A program made the translations under genes and the position numbers. From positions 3,348,001 through 3,412,000 of the forward strand of contig OY762448.1 in NCBI GenBank assembly GCA_963665705.1: 64,000 nucleotides of DNA, given 5' to 3'. Within the stretch, counting starts at the first letter, position 1; every line of letters starts with the position of its first letter. The DNA comes from Saccharicrinis sp963665705 (lineage in GTDB: Bacteria; Bacteroidota; Bacteroidia; Bacteroidales; Marinilabiliaceae). Positions 46,811 to 56,200 of the stretch are shown here, in pieces. The notes below the pieces were generated by a model. The model was not told the origin of the DNA. It saw nothing but the letters and a program-made list of their open reading frames with translations, and searched no databases.

Positions 46811-47956
46811 TTAGTATGCTTTTTTATAAATACCAACGATATCTTCTAATTTCAATTCCTTGATATTATTATTCAATAAACGTTTCACTTCAAAGGCTCC
46901 TTCTGCCATGCTTTCTATAGCCTCCTCTGGAATATTTATATCTGATAATTTTTCAGGAATATTACATTCCTTCATTATCTCTTTTATTTTCACTATACCA
47001 TTCTTAGCAGTTTCTTTAACATCAGCTCCCTCTTCTGCCCCTAAAGCTCTTGCTATTTGAGCAAACTTCTCAAAACTAGCTTCAAGGTTATACTCCATTA
47101 CATATGGCAATAACAAAGCATTTGATAATCCATGAGGAACTTTAAAATCACTTCCAAGCGGATAAGCTAACGCATGGACTGCAGCAGTATTTACCGGACC
47201 TAAACACATCCCTCCATAAACACTTCCTAATGCCAACATTGTTCTGGCTTCCAGATCATCTCCGTTATCACACGCTCTTTTAATGTAATTTCCTATTAAT
47301 CGAATACCTTCTAGTGCAAAAAGATCAACCATTGGATGTGCAAACTTATTGGTATAAGCTTCCAAACAGTGCGTTAATGCATCAATACCAGTAGATGCTG
47401 TAACTGAGGAAGGAACTCCAATTGAAAGAGAAGGGTCAATATAGGCACCATCAGGCACTAAATATGGACTAATTACTCCTTTTTTACCGCCGTCTTTTTC
47501 ATCTAAAAAAATGGCGTTTGGAGAAACCTCACTTCCTGTTCCTGAAGTAGTAGGTAAACATGCTAAATAAGTAGAACGACCTTTTAAATGTCCATTCCCT
47601 ATAATATCTCTTGTTTTTTGATCACTTTGTAATTGGGCAGCTAACAATTTAGCAACATCCATCACACTACCGCCTCCAATACCAACAATACTGTCAGCTC
47701 CAAAAACTTTAGCATCATTTAAAATATTTTCAAAATCAGCAAATGACGGTTCATTTATTACATCTGTATTAATTTTAACTTCAACTTTTGCCTCTGTTAA
47801 CGTTTTCAACATGTCAGCCAACAAAGATTCTACCGGACTAATAGTCAACAGGTACATTTTTTTTAGTCCTAACGACATATAATCATCAAGAAACTGCTTC
47901 ATAGTTCCTTCTCCGAAAACTAACTTACCTGGTTGATATAATATTACGTTATTCAT
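46811..47956 (-). CDS. Iron-containing (group III) alcohol dehydrogenase
   Basis: 381 residues, cytoplasmic. NAD-binding GIGGGSVMDVAKLLA and PTTSGTGSEVSP are present, and all four metal ligands can be seen: Asp and His in STGIDALTHCLEAY, His in NTAAVHALAYPLG and His in KVPHGLSNALLLPYVMEYN. Relatives reduce small aldehydes such as lactaldehyde, succinate semialdehyde or tartronate semialdehyde-like acids. As first gene of the operon, followed at once by the aldolase, it most likely reduces the aldehyde made by that aldolase. For Dha this is a tetruronate and the product would be D-threonate. The predicted promoter lies about 105 bases upstream and overlaps a LacI operator. Confidence 0.88.
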   Translation of the reverse strand: MNNVILYQPGKLVFGEGTMKQFLDDYMSLGLKKMYLLTISPVESLLADMLKTLTEAKVEVKINTDVINEPSFADFENILNDAKVFGADSIVGIGGGSVMDVAKLLAAQLQSDQKTRDIIGNGHLKGRSTYLACLPTTSGTGSEVSPNAIFLDEKDGGKKGVISPYLVPDGAYIDPSLSIGVPSSVTASTGIDALTHCLEAYTNKFAHPMVDLFALEGIRLIGNYIKRACDNGDDLEARTMLALGSVYGGMCLGPVNTAAVHALAYPLGSDFKVPHGLSNALLLPYVMEYNLEASFEKFAQIARALGAEEGADVKETAKNGIVKIKEIMKECNIPEKLSDINIPEEAIESMAEGAFEVKRLLNNNIKELKLEDIVGIYKKAY

Positions 47957-48060
47957 TTCTTAAGTCTATTTTAATTTAAATCCCTTTTTATCAAAATCTT
48001 AAATGATCAATTAAAATTCAACACATCTAACATTACAAGTAATTTAAATTATAACTGATG

Positions 48061-48092
48061 CAAATGTAAACGTTTTCATAGATTCACGCAAA
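48061..48092 (-). promoter_or_regulatory. Predicted promoter of the adh-dapA-pdxA-kinase-symporter operon
   Basis: On the minus strand TACATTTG (48068-48061, fits TAnnTTTG) is preceded by TTTG (48092-48089) with a 20-base spacer. The leader is about 100 bases. The LacI operator at 48064-48079 overlaps the -7 box. Confidence 0.6.
48064..48079 (+). promoter_or_regulatory. LacI-type operator at the acid-sugar operon promoter
   Basis: ATGTAAACGTTTTCAT, a near-perfect palindrome around a central CG and the best example of the motif in the window. It overlaps the predicted -7 element of the operon. Confidence 0.75.
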
Positions 48093-48136
48093 TAATTTTT
48101 AACGTTTTTTTTCATTTTAACATTTAATAGTGATAA

Positions 48137-48346
48137 AATGAAACAATAATTTATAAATCAACAAGCTTAAAAATGAACAAAAACACCCGCCACAAAGAAC
48201 TATATACTTGATTTATTGCTCATTAAAAAATATTTAGAATTCACACATATAATTTAAAAACTGAATTAACATTTATTTTCTAACTACATCTTTTATAAAA
48301 AGTCAGAATGTAAACGATTTTAAGTAATAAATGAAACAATAATTTA
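48137..48346. repeat. Direct repeat in the lacI-adh intergenic region
   Basis: AATGAAACAATAATTTA occurs at about 48137-48153 and 48330-48346, each preceded by a similar AGT(G)ATAA segment and each downstream of a LacI-type site (48064 and 48308). The layout suggests a duplicated regulatory segment. The 492-base gap 47957-48448 contains the operon promoter, these sites and the lacI terminator but no gene I can support. Confidence 0.5.
48308..48323 (+). promoter_or_regulatory. Second LacI-type operator upstream of the acid-sugar operon
   Basis: ATGTAAACGATTTTAA, 13 of 16 matching the consensus, about 245 bases upstream of the promoter site. The spacing would allow DNA looping. Confidence 0.55.
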
Positions 48347-48380
48347 AACATCCATTCGCTCTTAGAAATTCTATCAAAAA

Positions 48381-48416
48381 AAAAAGCTCAATAGACTTAA
48401 ACCTATTGAGCTTTTT
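48381..48416 (-). terminator. Terminator after lacI (bidirectional in form)
   Basis: AAAAAGCTCAATAG and CTATTGAGCTTTTT form a perfect 14-bp stem with an 8-base loop, with A and T runs on both sides. It lies 32 bases past the lacI stop. Confidence 0.88.
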
Positions 48417-48448
48417 ATTATGTAACATTAAAAATTTTCACCTTAGAA

Positions 48449-49444
48449 CTAACACGATTTTCTCAATATTAGTTTAGTATTCAGAGTCATTTGTATTGGG
48501 GATCTTTTAGGATCACCAATTCTCTGAATTAATAATTCACAGGCCCTTCTCCCAATCTCATATGCAGGCTGTCTCACTGCAGACAACGGTGGATTTAAGG
48601 ATATTGACCACATCATATCATCAAAACCAACAATCGCAACTTGTTCTGGAATTTTCAATTCTCTTTTATGTATGGTTTCCAATGCCCCTAAGGTAATAAG
48701 GTTATTACCAGTAAATATTGCATCAGGAGGATTAGCCGAGGACAACAACTCCTCACACAATTCTACTCCACTGCCATGCTTTGAATCACCGTACTTTATC
48801 AAATCCAAATCTAAAGAAATCCCATTATCTTCAAGAGCATCACGATATCCCATTTCACGATATTTAGATGATGGAATTTGTTTTTGCCCAGAAATATAAG
48901 CTATTCGCTTATACCCGGATTTTGCCAAATGATCAACTGCGGCATAAGCACCATCCCGATTATTAACAACTACAACATCAACATCTTTACCTATCAATCC
49001 CCTATCCACACATACTATGGGTAATCCATCATTTAAAAGTTTAATAACATTTGAATCTTTTTCATGAGCAGGAGCTGCTATTAAGCCATCTATAGATTCC
49101 TGCTGCAAAATATCCAAATACATTTTTTCCTTTATTTCATCCTGAGCAAAATTACACATGATAACTGCATAATTATTTTCATATGCAACATCCTCAACAC
49201 CTCTCAAAACATCCACATAAAAGGGATTTTGTATATCCGGAATCAACAAACCTATAAGATTACTTGAAGCTGATTTTGAACGCAATCTTTTTGCAACCCT
49301 ACTAGGTTGATATTTTAATTCTTTTATTGCTTTTAAAACTTTTGCACGAGTTACTTCATTTACATTTGAACCCTTATTTATTACCCGGGAAACAGTAGCT
49401 ATAGAGACCCCTGCCTTACGAGCCACATCATTGAGACTTGACAT
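48449..49444 (-). CDS. LacI/GalR-family transcriptional regulator
   Basis: 331 residues. The N-terminal helix-turn-helix is complete (LNDVARKAGVSIATVSRVIN, 4-23) with the hinge VAKRLRSKSA whose Leu inserts at the central CG of operators. The rest is a periplasmic-binding-protein-like sensor domain (LIGLLIPDIQNPFYVDVL, AAVDHLAKSGYKRIAYISG, IVGFDDMMWSISLNPPLSAVRQ). It lies between the acid-sugar operon and the GH28 genes, and TGTAAACG-type operators sit at the promoters on both sides and at the GH78 operon. It is therefore probably the local repressor, released by a sugar from RG-II. The inducer is unknown; Dha or D-threonate would fit the operon it faces. Confidence 0.93.
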   Translation of the reverse strand: MSSLNDVARKAGVSIATVSRVINKGSNVNEVTRAKVLKAIKELKYQPSRVAKRLRSKSASSNLIGLLIPDIQNPFYVDVLRGVEDVAYENNYAVIMCNFAQDEIKEKMYLDILQQESIDGLIAAPAHEKDSNVIKLLNDGLPIVCVDRGLIGKDVDVVVVNNRDGAYAAVDHLAKSGYKRIAYISGQKQIPSSKYREMGYRDALEDNGISLDLDLIKYGDSKHGSGVELCEELLSSANPPDAIFTGNNLITLGALETIHKRELKIPEQVAIVGFDDMMWSISLNPPLSAVRQPAYEIGRRACELLIQRIGDPKRSPIQMTLNTKLILRKSC

Positions 49445-49649
49445 ATTTTAGCCAATTTTACATTAACAAACAATAATATTAATACATACATTAAACAATT
49501 AGACATCATCACACTAAAAGTAGAAATAGTTTTAATATTATCAACATGAAAAAACCAGAAACTTATCCTGATCTTAAAACACAAAACAATTCAAATATTT
49601 TCACCACAAACTAGAAAATTATGAAATATGCCGTATTTGAATTTAAAGA

Positions 49650-49657
49650 CAAAGTTA
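49650..49657 (-). promoter_or_regulatory. Predicted -7 element of the lacI promoter
   Basis: On the minus strand TAACTTTG fits TAnnTTTG; no good -33 element is seen. An operator-like site at 49679-49694 would cover the -33 region, suggesting autoregulation. The 415-base gap 49445-49859 holds only regulatory DNA. Confidence 0.4.
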
Positions 49658-49678
49658 AACAATTAAAACCAATGTAAA

Positions 49679-49694
49679 AACATTACGTTTACAT
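49679..49694 (-). promoter_or_regulatory. LacI-type operator between lacI and GH28
   Basis: Minus-strand reading ATGTAAACGTAATGTT keeps the left half ATGTAAACG exactly. It lies upstream of the predicted lacI -7 box and could serve autoregulation. Confidence 0.5.
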
Positions 49695-49745
49695 TTTTAT
49701 CAATTCAAATTTGTGTTTTATCATTTATTTTCAGTCACTTTAATT

Positions 49746-49761
49746 AATGTAAACGTTTTCC
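49746..49761 (+). promoter_or_regulatory. LacI-type operator at the first GH28 promoter
   Basis: AATGTAAACGTTTTCC (core TGTAAACGTTTTC). It overlaps the predicted -33 region of the plus-strand GH28 promoter. Confidence 0.68.
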
Positions 49762-49787
49762 TTTTTTATTCATTTTTTATACTTTTG
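49756..49787 (+). promoter_or_regulatory. Predicted promoter of the first GH28 gene
   Basis: TACTTTTG (49780-49787, fits TAnnTTTG) with a TTTTC/TTTCC -33-like element inside the LacI operator about 20 bases upstream. Leader about 65 bases. Confidence 0.55.
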
Positions 49788-49859
49788 TAAACATTTTAAC
49801 ACTTACCCTTAAATAAAACAACGCATAACTACATTATAAATCAATACAATTATTAAAAA

Positions 49860-51440
49860 ATGAAAAATACACTCTTTTTATTAGCTACAATAATTATAAC
49901 ATTAAATTCTTGCTCAAATCAAAACAGAAGCAAAGTTAAAACCGGACTTACAATCCCAACTATATCAGAAGTAGGTGTAAATGCTTTAAGTGAAAATATT
50001 AAAGAAGTAAAAGCCCCATTCCCTTTTAATCAATTAACGAAACCAACCTTTAAAGATAACTATGTCAACATCATAACAAAAGGAGCAACGGAGTCAAAAC
50101 TTATTACTTCAATCGTTCAGAATTGTATTGACAACCTTAGTAACAGTGGTGGTGGCATAGTTATTATACCTAAAGGCAAATGGAAAACAGGAAGAATAAT
50201 ATTGAAAAGTAACGTAAATTTACATTTCAACGAAGGTTGTGAAATATATTTCAGTGGAGAATTAAAAGATTATCAACCTGCAGTATTTACCAGAATAGAA
50301 GGCATTGAAGTAATGTCCCTGGGGGCATGTATATATGCAAACAACGCAAATAACATTGCCATTACAGGAAAAGGAAAACTATACGGTCCTGCAGATGGGC
50401 CAGTTCGAGAGTATATATATTCAAAAGATGTAATTGAAAATGTAGTTCCTCTTGATAAACCTGCAAAAGAAAGAAGATACTCTGGCTTAAACGGCGAAGG
50501 TTATTTTTTACCTATGTTTATTTCACCCATTAATTGCACAAATGTATTTATTGAAGGTATTACATTAAGAAACACTGCATTTTGGAACATTGTACCTACC
50601 TACTGTGAAAATGTAGTTATAAGAGGCATTGATGTTAATTCTGTCGGAATCCAACGAGGCGACGGAATTGATATCGAATCATCGAAAAACGTTTTAATTG
50701 AATATAGCAATTTAAGTTCCGGAGATGACTGTTTTACCATGAAAGCAGGAAGAGGAACTGATGGTATACGCGTAAATAAATCAACAGAAAACGTTGTAGT
50801 AAGGTATTGTTTAGCACAAGAAGGCCATGGAGGTATAACATGCGGTAGTGAAACTGCAGGAATGATTAAAAATTTGTATGTACACGATTGTGTTTTTGAA
50901 AATACCGGAGTAGGAATTAGATTTAAAACAAGAAGACCCAGAGGCGGTGGTGGAGAAAACTTATACTATGAAAGAATTCGGATGAACTTGAGATACACAG
51001 CAATAAAATGGGATATGCTTGGCAGTTCTGGATCAGTAGGAGATTTAGCAAACAGATTACCTGCAAGAGAAATAAATGAACTTACCCCCCAATATAACAA
51101 TATAAATATAAAGGATGTTATTATTGAAAACAGTACACATTTCCTGAAAGTCATTGGAATACCTGAGTCTCCATTAAAGAATTTAACCATAGATCACGTA
51201 CAGGCAAAATCCTCAAACTTAATAAACATATGTGATCTTGAGAATTTCAGAATTATAAACTCAACCATAAACACACAAGATAGTATTATAAGTTTGTGCA
51301 ATAGTAAAAATGTAACTTTTGAAAATACTAATATTAAAACAACTGCACAATGCATTAATATCAATGTTGATTCTATTTCAAACAAGAGTCTTGTACTAAA
51401 AAATAGCAATAATGCTAATATTGAAATCAACATCCAATAG
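49860..51440 (+). CDS. GH28 polygalacturonase-type lipoprotein (divergent)
   Basis: 526 residues; lipoprotein signal MKNTLFLLATIIITLNSC. The beta-helix has GH28 motifs: GDGIDIESSKNVLIEY in place of the usual NTDG segment (the Asp is kept), SSGDDCFTMKAG with the catalytic Asp pair, EGHGGITCGSE with the His, and IRFKTRRPRGG with the Arg/Lys pair (the usual RIK). All catalytic residues are thus present, but the NTD-to-GDG change sets it apart from the two other GH28 proteins here. It is the first gene of the plus-strand arm and is probably repressed by the adjacent LacI. An exo-acting galacturonidase on RG-I or RG-II is likely. Confidence 0.87.
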   Translation: MKNTLFLLATIIITLNSCSNQNRSKVKTGLTIPTISEVGVNALSENIKEVKAPFPFNQLTKPTFKDNYVNIITKGATESKLITSIVQNCIDNLSNSGGGIVIIPKGKWKTGRIILKSNVNLHFNEGCEIYFSGELKDYQPAVFTRIEGIEVMSLGACIYANNANNIAITGKGKLYGPADGPVREYIYSKDVIENVVPLDKPAKERRYSGLNGEGYFLPMFISPINCTNVFIEGITLRNTAFWNIVPTYCENVVIRGIDVNSVGIQRGDGIDIESSKNVLIEYSNLSSGDDCFTMKAGRGTDGIRVNKSTENVVVRYCLAQEGHGGITCGSETAGMIKNLYVHDCVFENTGVGIRFKTRRPRGGGGENLYYERIRMNLRYTAIKWDMLGSSGSVGDLANRLPAREINELTPQYNNINIKDVIIENSTHFLKVIGIPESPLKNLTIDHVQAKSSNLINICDLENFRIINSTINTQDSIISLCNSKNVTFENTNIKTTAQCININVDSISNKSLVLKNSNNANIEINIQ

Positions 51441-51469
51441 GGCTTGATTTACATATTTTTGCACATAAA

Positions 51470-51485
51470 TAAACTTCGTTTACAC
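51470..51485 (-). promoter_or_regulatory. LacI-type half site upstream of the second GH28
   Basis: Minus-strand reading GTGTAAACGAAGTTTA keeps TGTAAACG but not the right half. It is 66 bases from the stronger operator at 51536. Confidence 0.35.
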
Positions 51486-51535
51486 TCCTATTCAATTGTT
51501 TTACTGCACTGTATAAATAGTAAAATTTATTTTTT

Positions 51536-51551
51536 ATGTAATCGTTTTCAT
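51536..51551 (+). promoter_or_regulatory. LacI-type operator at the second GH28 promoter
   Basis: ATGTAATCGTTTTCAT matches the consensus at 15 of 16 positions and abuts the predicted -33 element. Confidence 0.7.
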
Positions 51552-51580
51552 TGGTTTTACATTTTTAAACATTATATTTG
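51550..51580 (+). promoter_or_regulatory. Predicted promoter of the GH28-GH106-GH105 group
   Basis: TATATTTG (51573-51580, fits TAnnTTTG) with ATTGG about 18 bases upstream as the -33 element. Leader about 55 bases to the start at 51641. Confidence 0.6.
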
Positions 51581-51640
51581 CAAAATAACTTTATTTTACA
51601 TTTTAAAATAAGACTTAACAATCACATAACGAATAGATTT

Positions 51641-53251
51641 ATGACAATGAAGTTTTTTAATACCAAATTAAAATTCAATAAGAATTCTTTAGTAAAAAAT
51701 ATATTACTATTCGCTATTATCATTTCACCTTCATTTGCCATAGCACAATCAAGCTATAACATAATTGATTTGGGAGCAAGCAATAAAGGGGATAAAAAAG
51801 TGACTGAAATTATCAAAAATGCGATTGATAAGGCTTCTATGTCTGGTGGTGGTACAATTTACTTTCCTGCAGGAACATATCTTACAGGCCCAATTACTTT
51901 AAAGAGCAATATTACAATTTATCTTGAAGCAGGAGCTACACTTAAGTTCACTGATGATTTTGATGATTACCTTCCTATGGTTGAATCAAGATGGGAAGGT
52001 ATTGATGTAATAAATTTCCATCCTTTAATTTATGCATATAAAGCTGAGAACATTGCAATTAAAGGCCAAGGCACATTGGATGGACAAGGACGAAAATGGT
52101 GGGATTATCATCATACATTATATTCTAAACCCAAAACATTTAAATCAAAGTGGCAAAAAGAATTTGCTAAGCAAAATAAAAATGTATTAATGCCTGATGA
52201 GCCTTACATGATAGAACGAGGTTTTTGTCGCCCTCCATTTATTCAACCAATGTATTGTAAAAACATTCTTATAGAGGGAATTACCGTAACAAACTCACCA
52301 TTCTGGACAATCAATCCTGAGTTTTGTGAAAATATAAATATTGATAATGTAACAGTATTCAATCCTGATTCACCAAACACTGATGGTATAAATCCAGAAT
52401 CCTGTCGTAACGTTCATATCTCCAACTGCAAAATTTCAGTTGGAGATGATTGTGTAACAATTAAATCAGGTAAAGATGCAGCTGGAAGAAAGATGAATGT
52501 TCCATGCGAGAATATTACAATTACAAACTGCACTATGCTTGATGGTCACGGAGCTGTTGTTATAGGAAGTGAAATGTCTGGCGGTATAAAGAAAATTACA
52601 ATATCCAATTGCGTTTTTGAAGGTACAGACAGAGGGATTAGAATTAAATCTACAAGAGGTCGTGGTGGTGTTGTAGAAGATATTAGCGTTAATAATATCA
52701 TCATGAAAGACATAAAAAAAGAAGCTATTAAATTAAATATGTTCTACGCAAAATCTGATGAAGAACCTGTTTCAGAAAGAACTCCTGCTTTTAGAAACAT
52801 TCATTTTAGTAACATATCCGGAAACGCTTATCAGGCAGGGTTTTTACTAGGATTGGAAGAATTAAAAATTAAAGATATTTCCTTTTGCAACATAAGATTA
52901 GATGCAACAAAAGGTTTCACAATTGAAGATGCAGAAGATATTGATTTTTTCAATATAGTAATTAACACAAAAGAGGGTTCTGTAATTTCAGCTCAAGACT
53001 CAAAGTATATTGATATAAATGGTTTAAAAACAAAAACACCTGTTATTAAAACACCAATAATTGAATTTCTTGATGTAGAAAACGTATATATTCAGAATTG
53101 CAATCAATCGCGTAAAGCTGATCTCTTCTTAAAGCTTGATGGTAAAAACACGAAAGATATTTACCTGGGAAATAATAATCTCACTCAAGTCAAAAAGAAA
53201 GTTCAAAAAGCTAAAAAAGTAACATCTGATGTTATAAACATTAGTCACTAA
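51641..53251 (+). CDS. GH28 polygalacturonase/galacturonidase
   Basis: 536 residues from the ATG at 51641 (MTMKFFNTK...; a second ATG at 51647 is equally possible). A TTG further upstream falls inside the predicted promoter. The Sec signal ends at SPSFAIAQ. GH28 residues are all standard: SPNTDGINPESC, SVGDDCVTIKSG, DGHGAVVIGSE and RGIRIKSTRGRGG. The enzyme should cleave alpha-linked galacturonic acid next to galacturonate or rhamnose by inversion in the periplasm. It leads a plus-strand operon (18 bases to GH106) under a LacI operator. The C-terminal helix is extended and ends in a lysine-rich tail. Confidence 0.92.
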   Translation: MTMKFFNTKLKFNKNSLVKNILLFAIIISPSFAIAQSSYNIIDLGASNKGDKKVTEIIKNAIDKASMSGGGTIYFPAGTYLTGPITLKSNITIYLEAGATLKFTDDFDDYLPMVESRWEGIDVINFHPLIYAYKAENIAIKGQGTLDGQGRKWWDYHHTLYSKPKTFKSKWQKEFAKQNKNVLMPDEPYMIERGFCRPPFIQPMYCKNILIEGITVTNSPFWTINPEFCENINIDNVTVFNPDSPNTDGINPESCRNVHISNCKISVGDDCVTIKSGKDAAGRKMNVPCENITITNCTMLDGHGAVVIGSEMSGGIKKITISNCVFEGTDRGIRIKSTRGRGGVVEDISVNNIIMKDIKKEAIKLNMFYAKSDEEPVSERTPAFRNIHFSNISGNAYQAGFLLGLEELKIKDISFCNIRLDATKGFTIEDAEDIDFFNIVINTKEGSVISAQDSKYIDINGLKTKTPVIKTPIIEFLDVENVYIQNCNQSRKADLFLKLDGKNTKDIYLGNNNLTQVKKKVQKAKKVTSDVINISH

Positions 53252-53269
53252 AATTTTAAAAAGGGGAAA

Positions 53270-56200
53270 ATGAAAAGAGTACAATTAAATTACTTATCTG
53301 CTGTTAATAAAACCTATGCAATTATTTTAAGTAAGCATTATCATTTATTATTGGCTCTTGCCTCGTTGTTTTCAATCCTGATTCTTACTTCTTGTTCTAA
53401 TCTTCAGAATAAGAGCTCATTCAATTTAAAAGGCAATTACGAAACTGAATTTAATTATCAGGAATTTGTAAATCCTTCAGTAAAATATCGATCATTCCCT
53501 TTTTACTCTATAAACGACAAACTCGAACCAGAGGAAATTAAAAGACAAGTTCGCGATTTTAAAAATGCGGGATTTGGAGGCTTCTATCTTCATAGTAGAG
53601 TTGGTTTATTAACCGAATTTTTGAGTGATGAATGGTGGGAGAATATGGAAGCTGCCATTGATGCTGCCAACGAAGTGGGTATAGAGGCTTGCTTTTATGA
53701 TGAAGATAAATGGCCCAGCGGTTATGCTGGAGGTATTATTCCAAGAATGGGAGAAGAATACAGAGCTAAAGGTTTAGTTCGTTTAGCTTTAGACACTAAG
53801 GTTCCGGAGGGTTGTGTTACTTTAAAAGAAGATGATCAGTACAGATACATCATGTACACAGCTCAGATGGGTAATCCTAAATTCAATGGAACCAGCTGGG
53901 TTGATTTGATGAATCCTGAAACAGTAAAAATTTTCATCGAGGTTTCATATAAACCATATATTGAGAAATACACTGAAAAAACATCAAGCTATACTGTAAA
54001 CTTTTTTGCTGATGAACCTCATATTTGTGCACGATATTTTGATACTAATACACCCAATTTAGGTATCCTGACTTACTCACCTTTTGTTCGTGAAAAATTT
54101 AAGGATTTGTACGGTTATGATATCATAGATAAAGTAAATCTGTTATTTGAAGAAAAAGACAATTGGAGAGAAGTTCGTTTACAATATTGGAGAGCGGTTG
54201 CTCAACAGTTTGACGAAAGCTTTACCAAACAAATCGCATCATATTGTGCAAAGAATGGAATCAAATTTACCGGGCACTTTTTAGGTGAAGAAAGCTTAAA
54301 GAAAATACGAAACAGAATAGGGAATGCCATGTTGCATTACAGAGATATGCAACAACCCGGAATGGACCATCTGGGATTATCTATTTCAAAAAGTATTATA
54401 ACTGCTAAGAGTGTTAGTAGTGTAGCAAATCAATATGGTACTCCTCGTCGTTTGACTGAAGTATTTGGAATTAGCGGTCAGAATATGAATTTTGAAGATC
54501 GAAAATGGTTAACTGGCTGGCAAACTATTTTAGGCATTAATCACATCTGTCCTCACCTTACTTTATACAGTTTAAAAGGTGCACGTAAAAGAGACTACCC
54601 CCCTACTTTTTCATATCATCAACCCTATTGGCAAAACAATAAACAAATTGAAGATTACATTGCAAGAGTTTCTTATGCCACTACGGTTGGTGAATATAAT
54701 CCGCAGATATTGTTAATTCATCCATTGGAAACAGCTTACGTAAAAGGTGATCATGATAAGGATTACACTTCTCAATTAAATACCATATTTGAGAATTTAC
54801 AATCTGCTCATTTTGATTATGATTTAGGTGATGAACAAATCATGGCAGACACTGCCACTATAATGGGTTCTGAAATTAATATCGGATCTATGAATTATGC
54901 TCATGTAATTCTACCTGACATGATTACCATAAGAAAATCTACTCTTGATTTATTACTTGCGCTAGCTAAAAAAGGAGGAAAAATTGTAAACATTGGTAAA
55001 TTTCCTGATTATGTAGATGGGAATTCTGATACTAAAGATCTACAGAAATTAAGAGATCTTGCTGTAGATATACAACCTGAAGAAATTACAACTAAGCTGG
55101 CTTCTGTTATTAAACCTAAAGTTACTATTACAGGAGAACAATCTGGTAAAATTTGGGAACAGCTAAGAAAGACAAAAAAAGGTAATGTATTACAGCTTGC
55201 TAATATGTCACACACCAAGGCCATTCAGTTTAATTTAAAATCTGATTATCTTAAAATCAATCCTGTTTTATGGAACCCAAGTACTGTAAAATGTTATAGT
55301 TTAAATCCTAATAATGACGGATCCTTCACAATAGAATTAGCTGCATCATCAAACGTTTGGATTACAACTGATAAACTAAGTAAAGACGCACAAGTAGAAG
55401 CTGTTTATAAACTTCCATCCCAAAATACTACATTAGTTGAACTAAATAAAAAATGGGAAGGTAAGCGACTTGATCCTAATGCTATAACATTAGATTTTGC
55501 TCGTTATTCAACTGATAACGGCAAAACATTTAGTGATTCAGAACCCGTAATAGGTATTTATAAACGACTTTCAGATAAAGATTATAATGGCAATTTGATC
55601 TTAGATTATCCTGTTCAGATAAGACAGATACCTGAAAATTGTAAATTGGTTGTTGAAGATCCATCAATTTTTAAGTCTATTTCAATCAATAAAAAACAAA
55701 TTACATTTAGCTCAAATGAAGATTATTATTTAGATCATTCATTCTCTACTTGTTCTGCTACAGAATATTTAAAGGAAGGTAAAAACACCATCCGGTTTAA
55801 CTTAGACTTCCATCCTGAAAATCCGGAAAGTCAATCGCAATTAAACAGATACGGAACTGAAATAGAAAGTATTTATTTAACAGGTGATTTTGCTGTTCAA
55901 GGAAGTACTCCATCAATCTCAATGGATACTCAACGTAATAAAACCGGAGATTTTCAGCTTCGCCCTGTAAATGGTTATAAATCATTTACTATAACAAATG
56001 AGAAAACACTTTTTACAGGGAACTTAACATTAGAAGGTTATCCTTTTTATGCAGGAAGATTTGAATTAACTCAGGATTTTACTTTAGAATCAATTAATTC
56101 TGACAAAGAATATTATATCAATTTCCCTAATTGTGAGTCAATTGTTACTAAAATAGAAATCAACGGACAAGAAGTTGGTACTCTAACGTGGTCTCCATTT

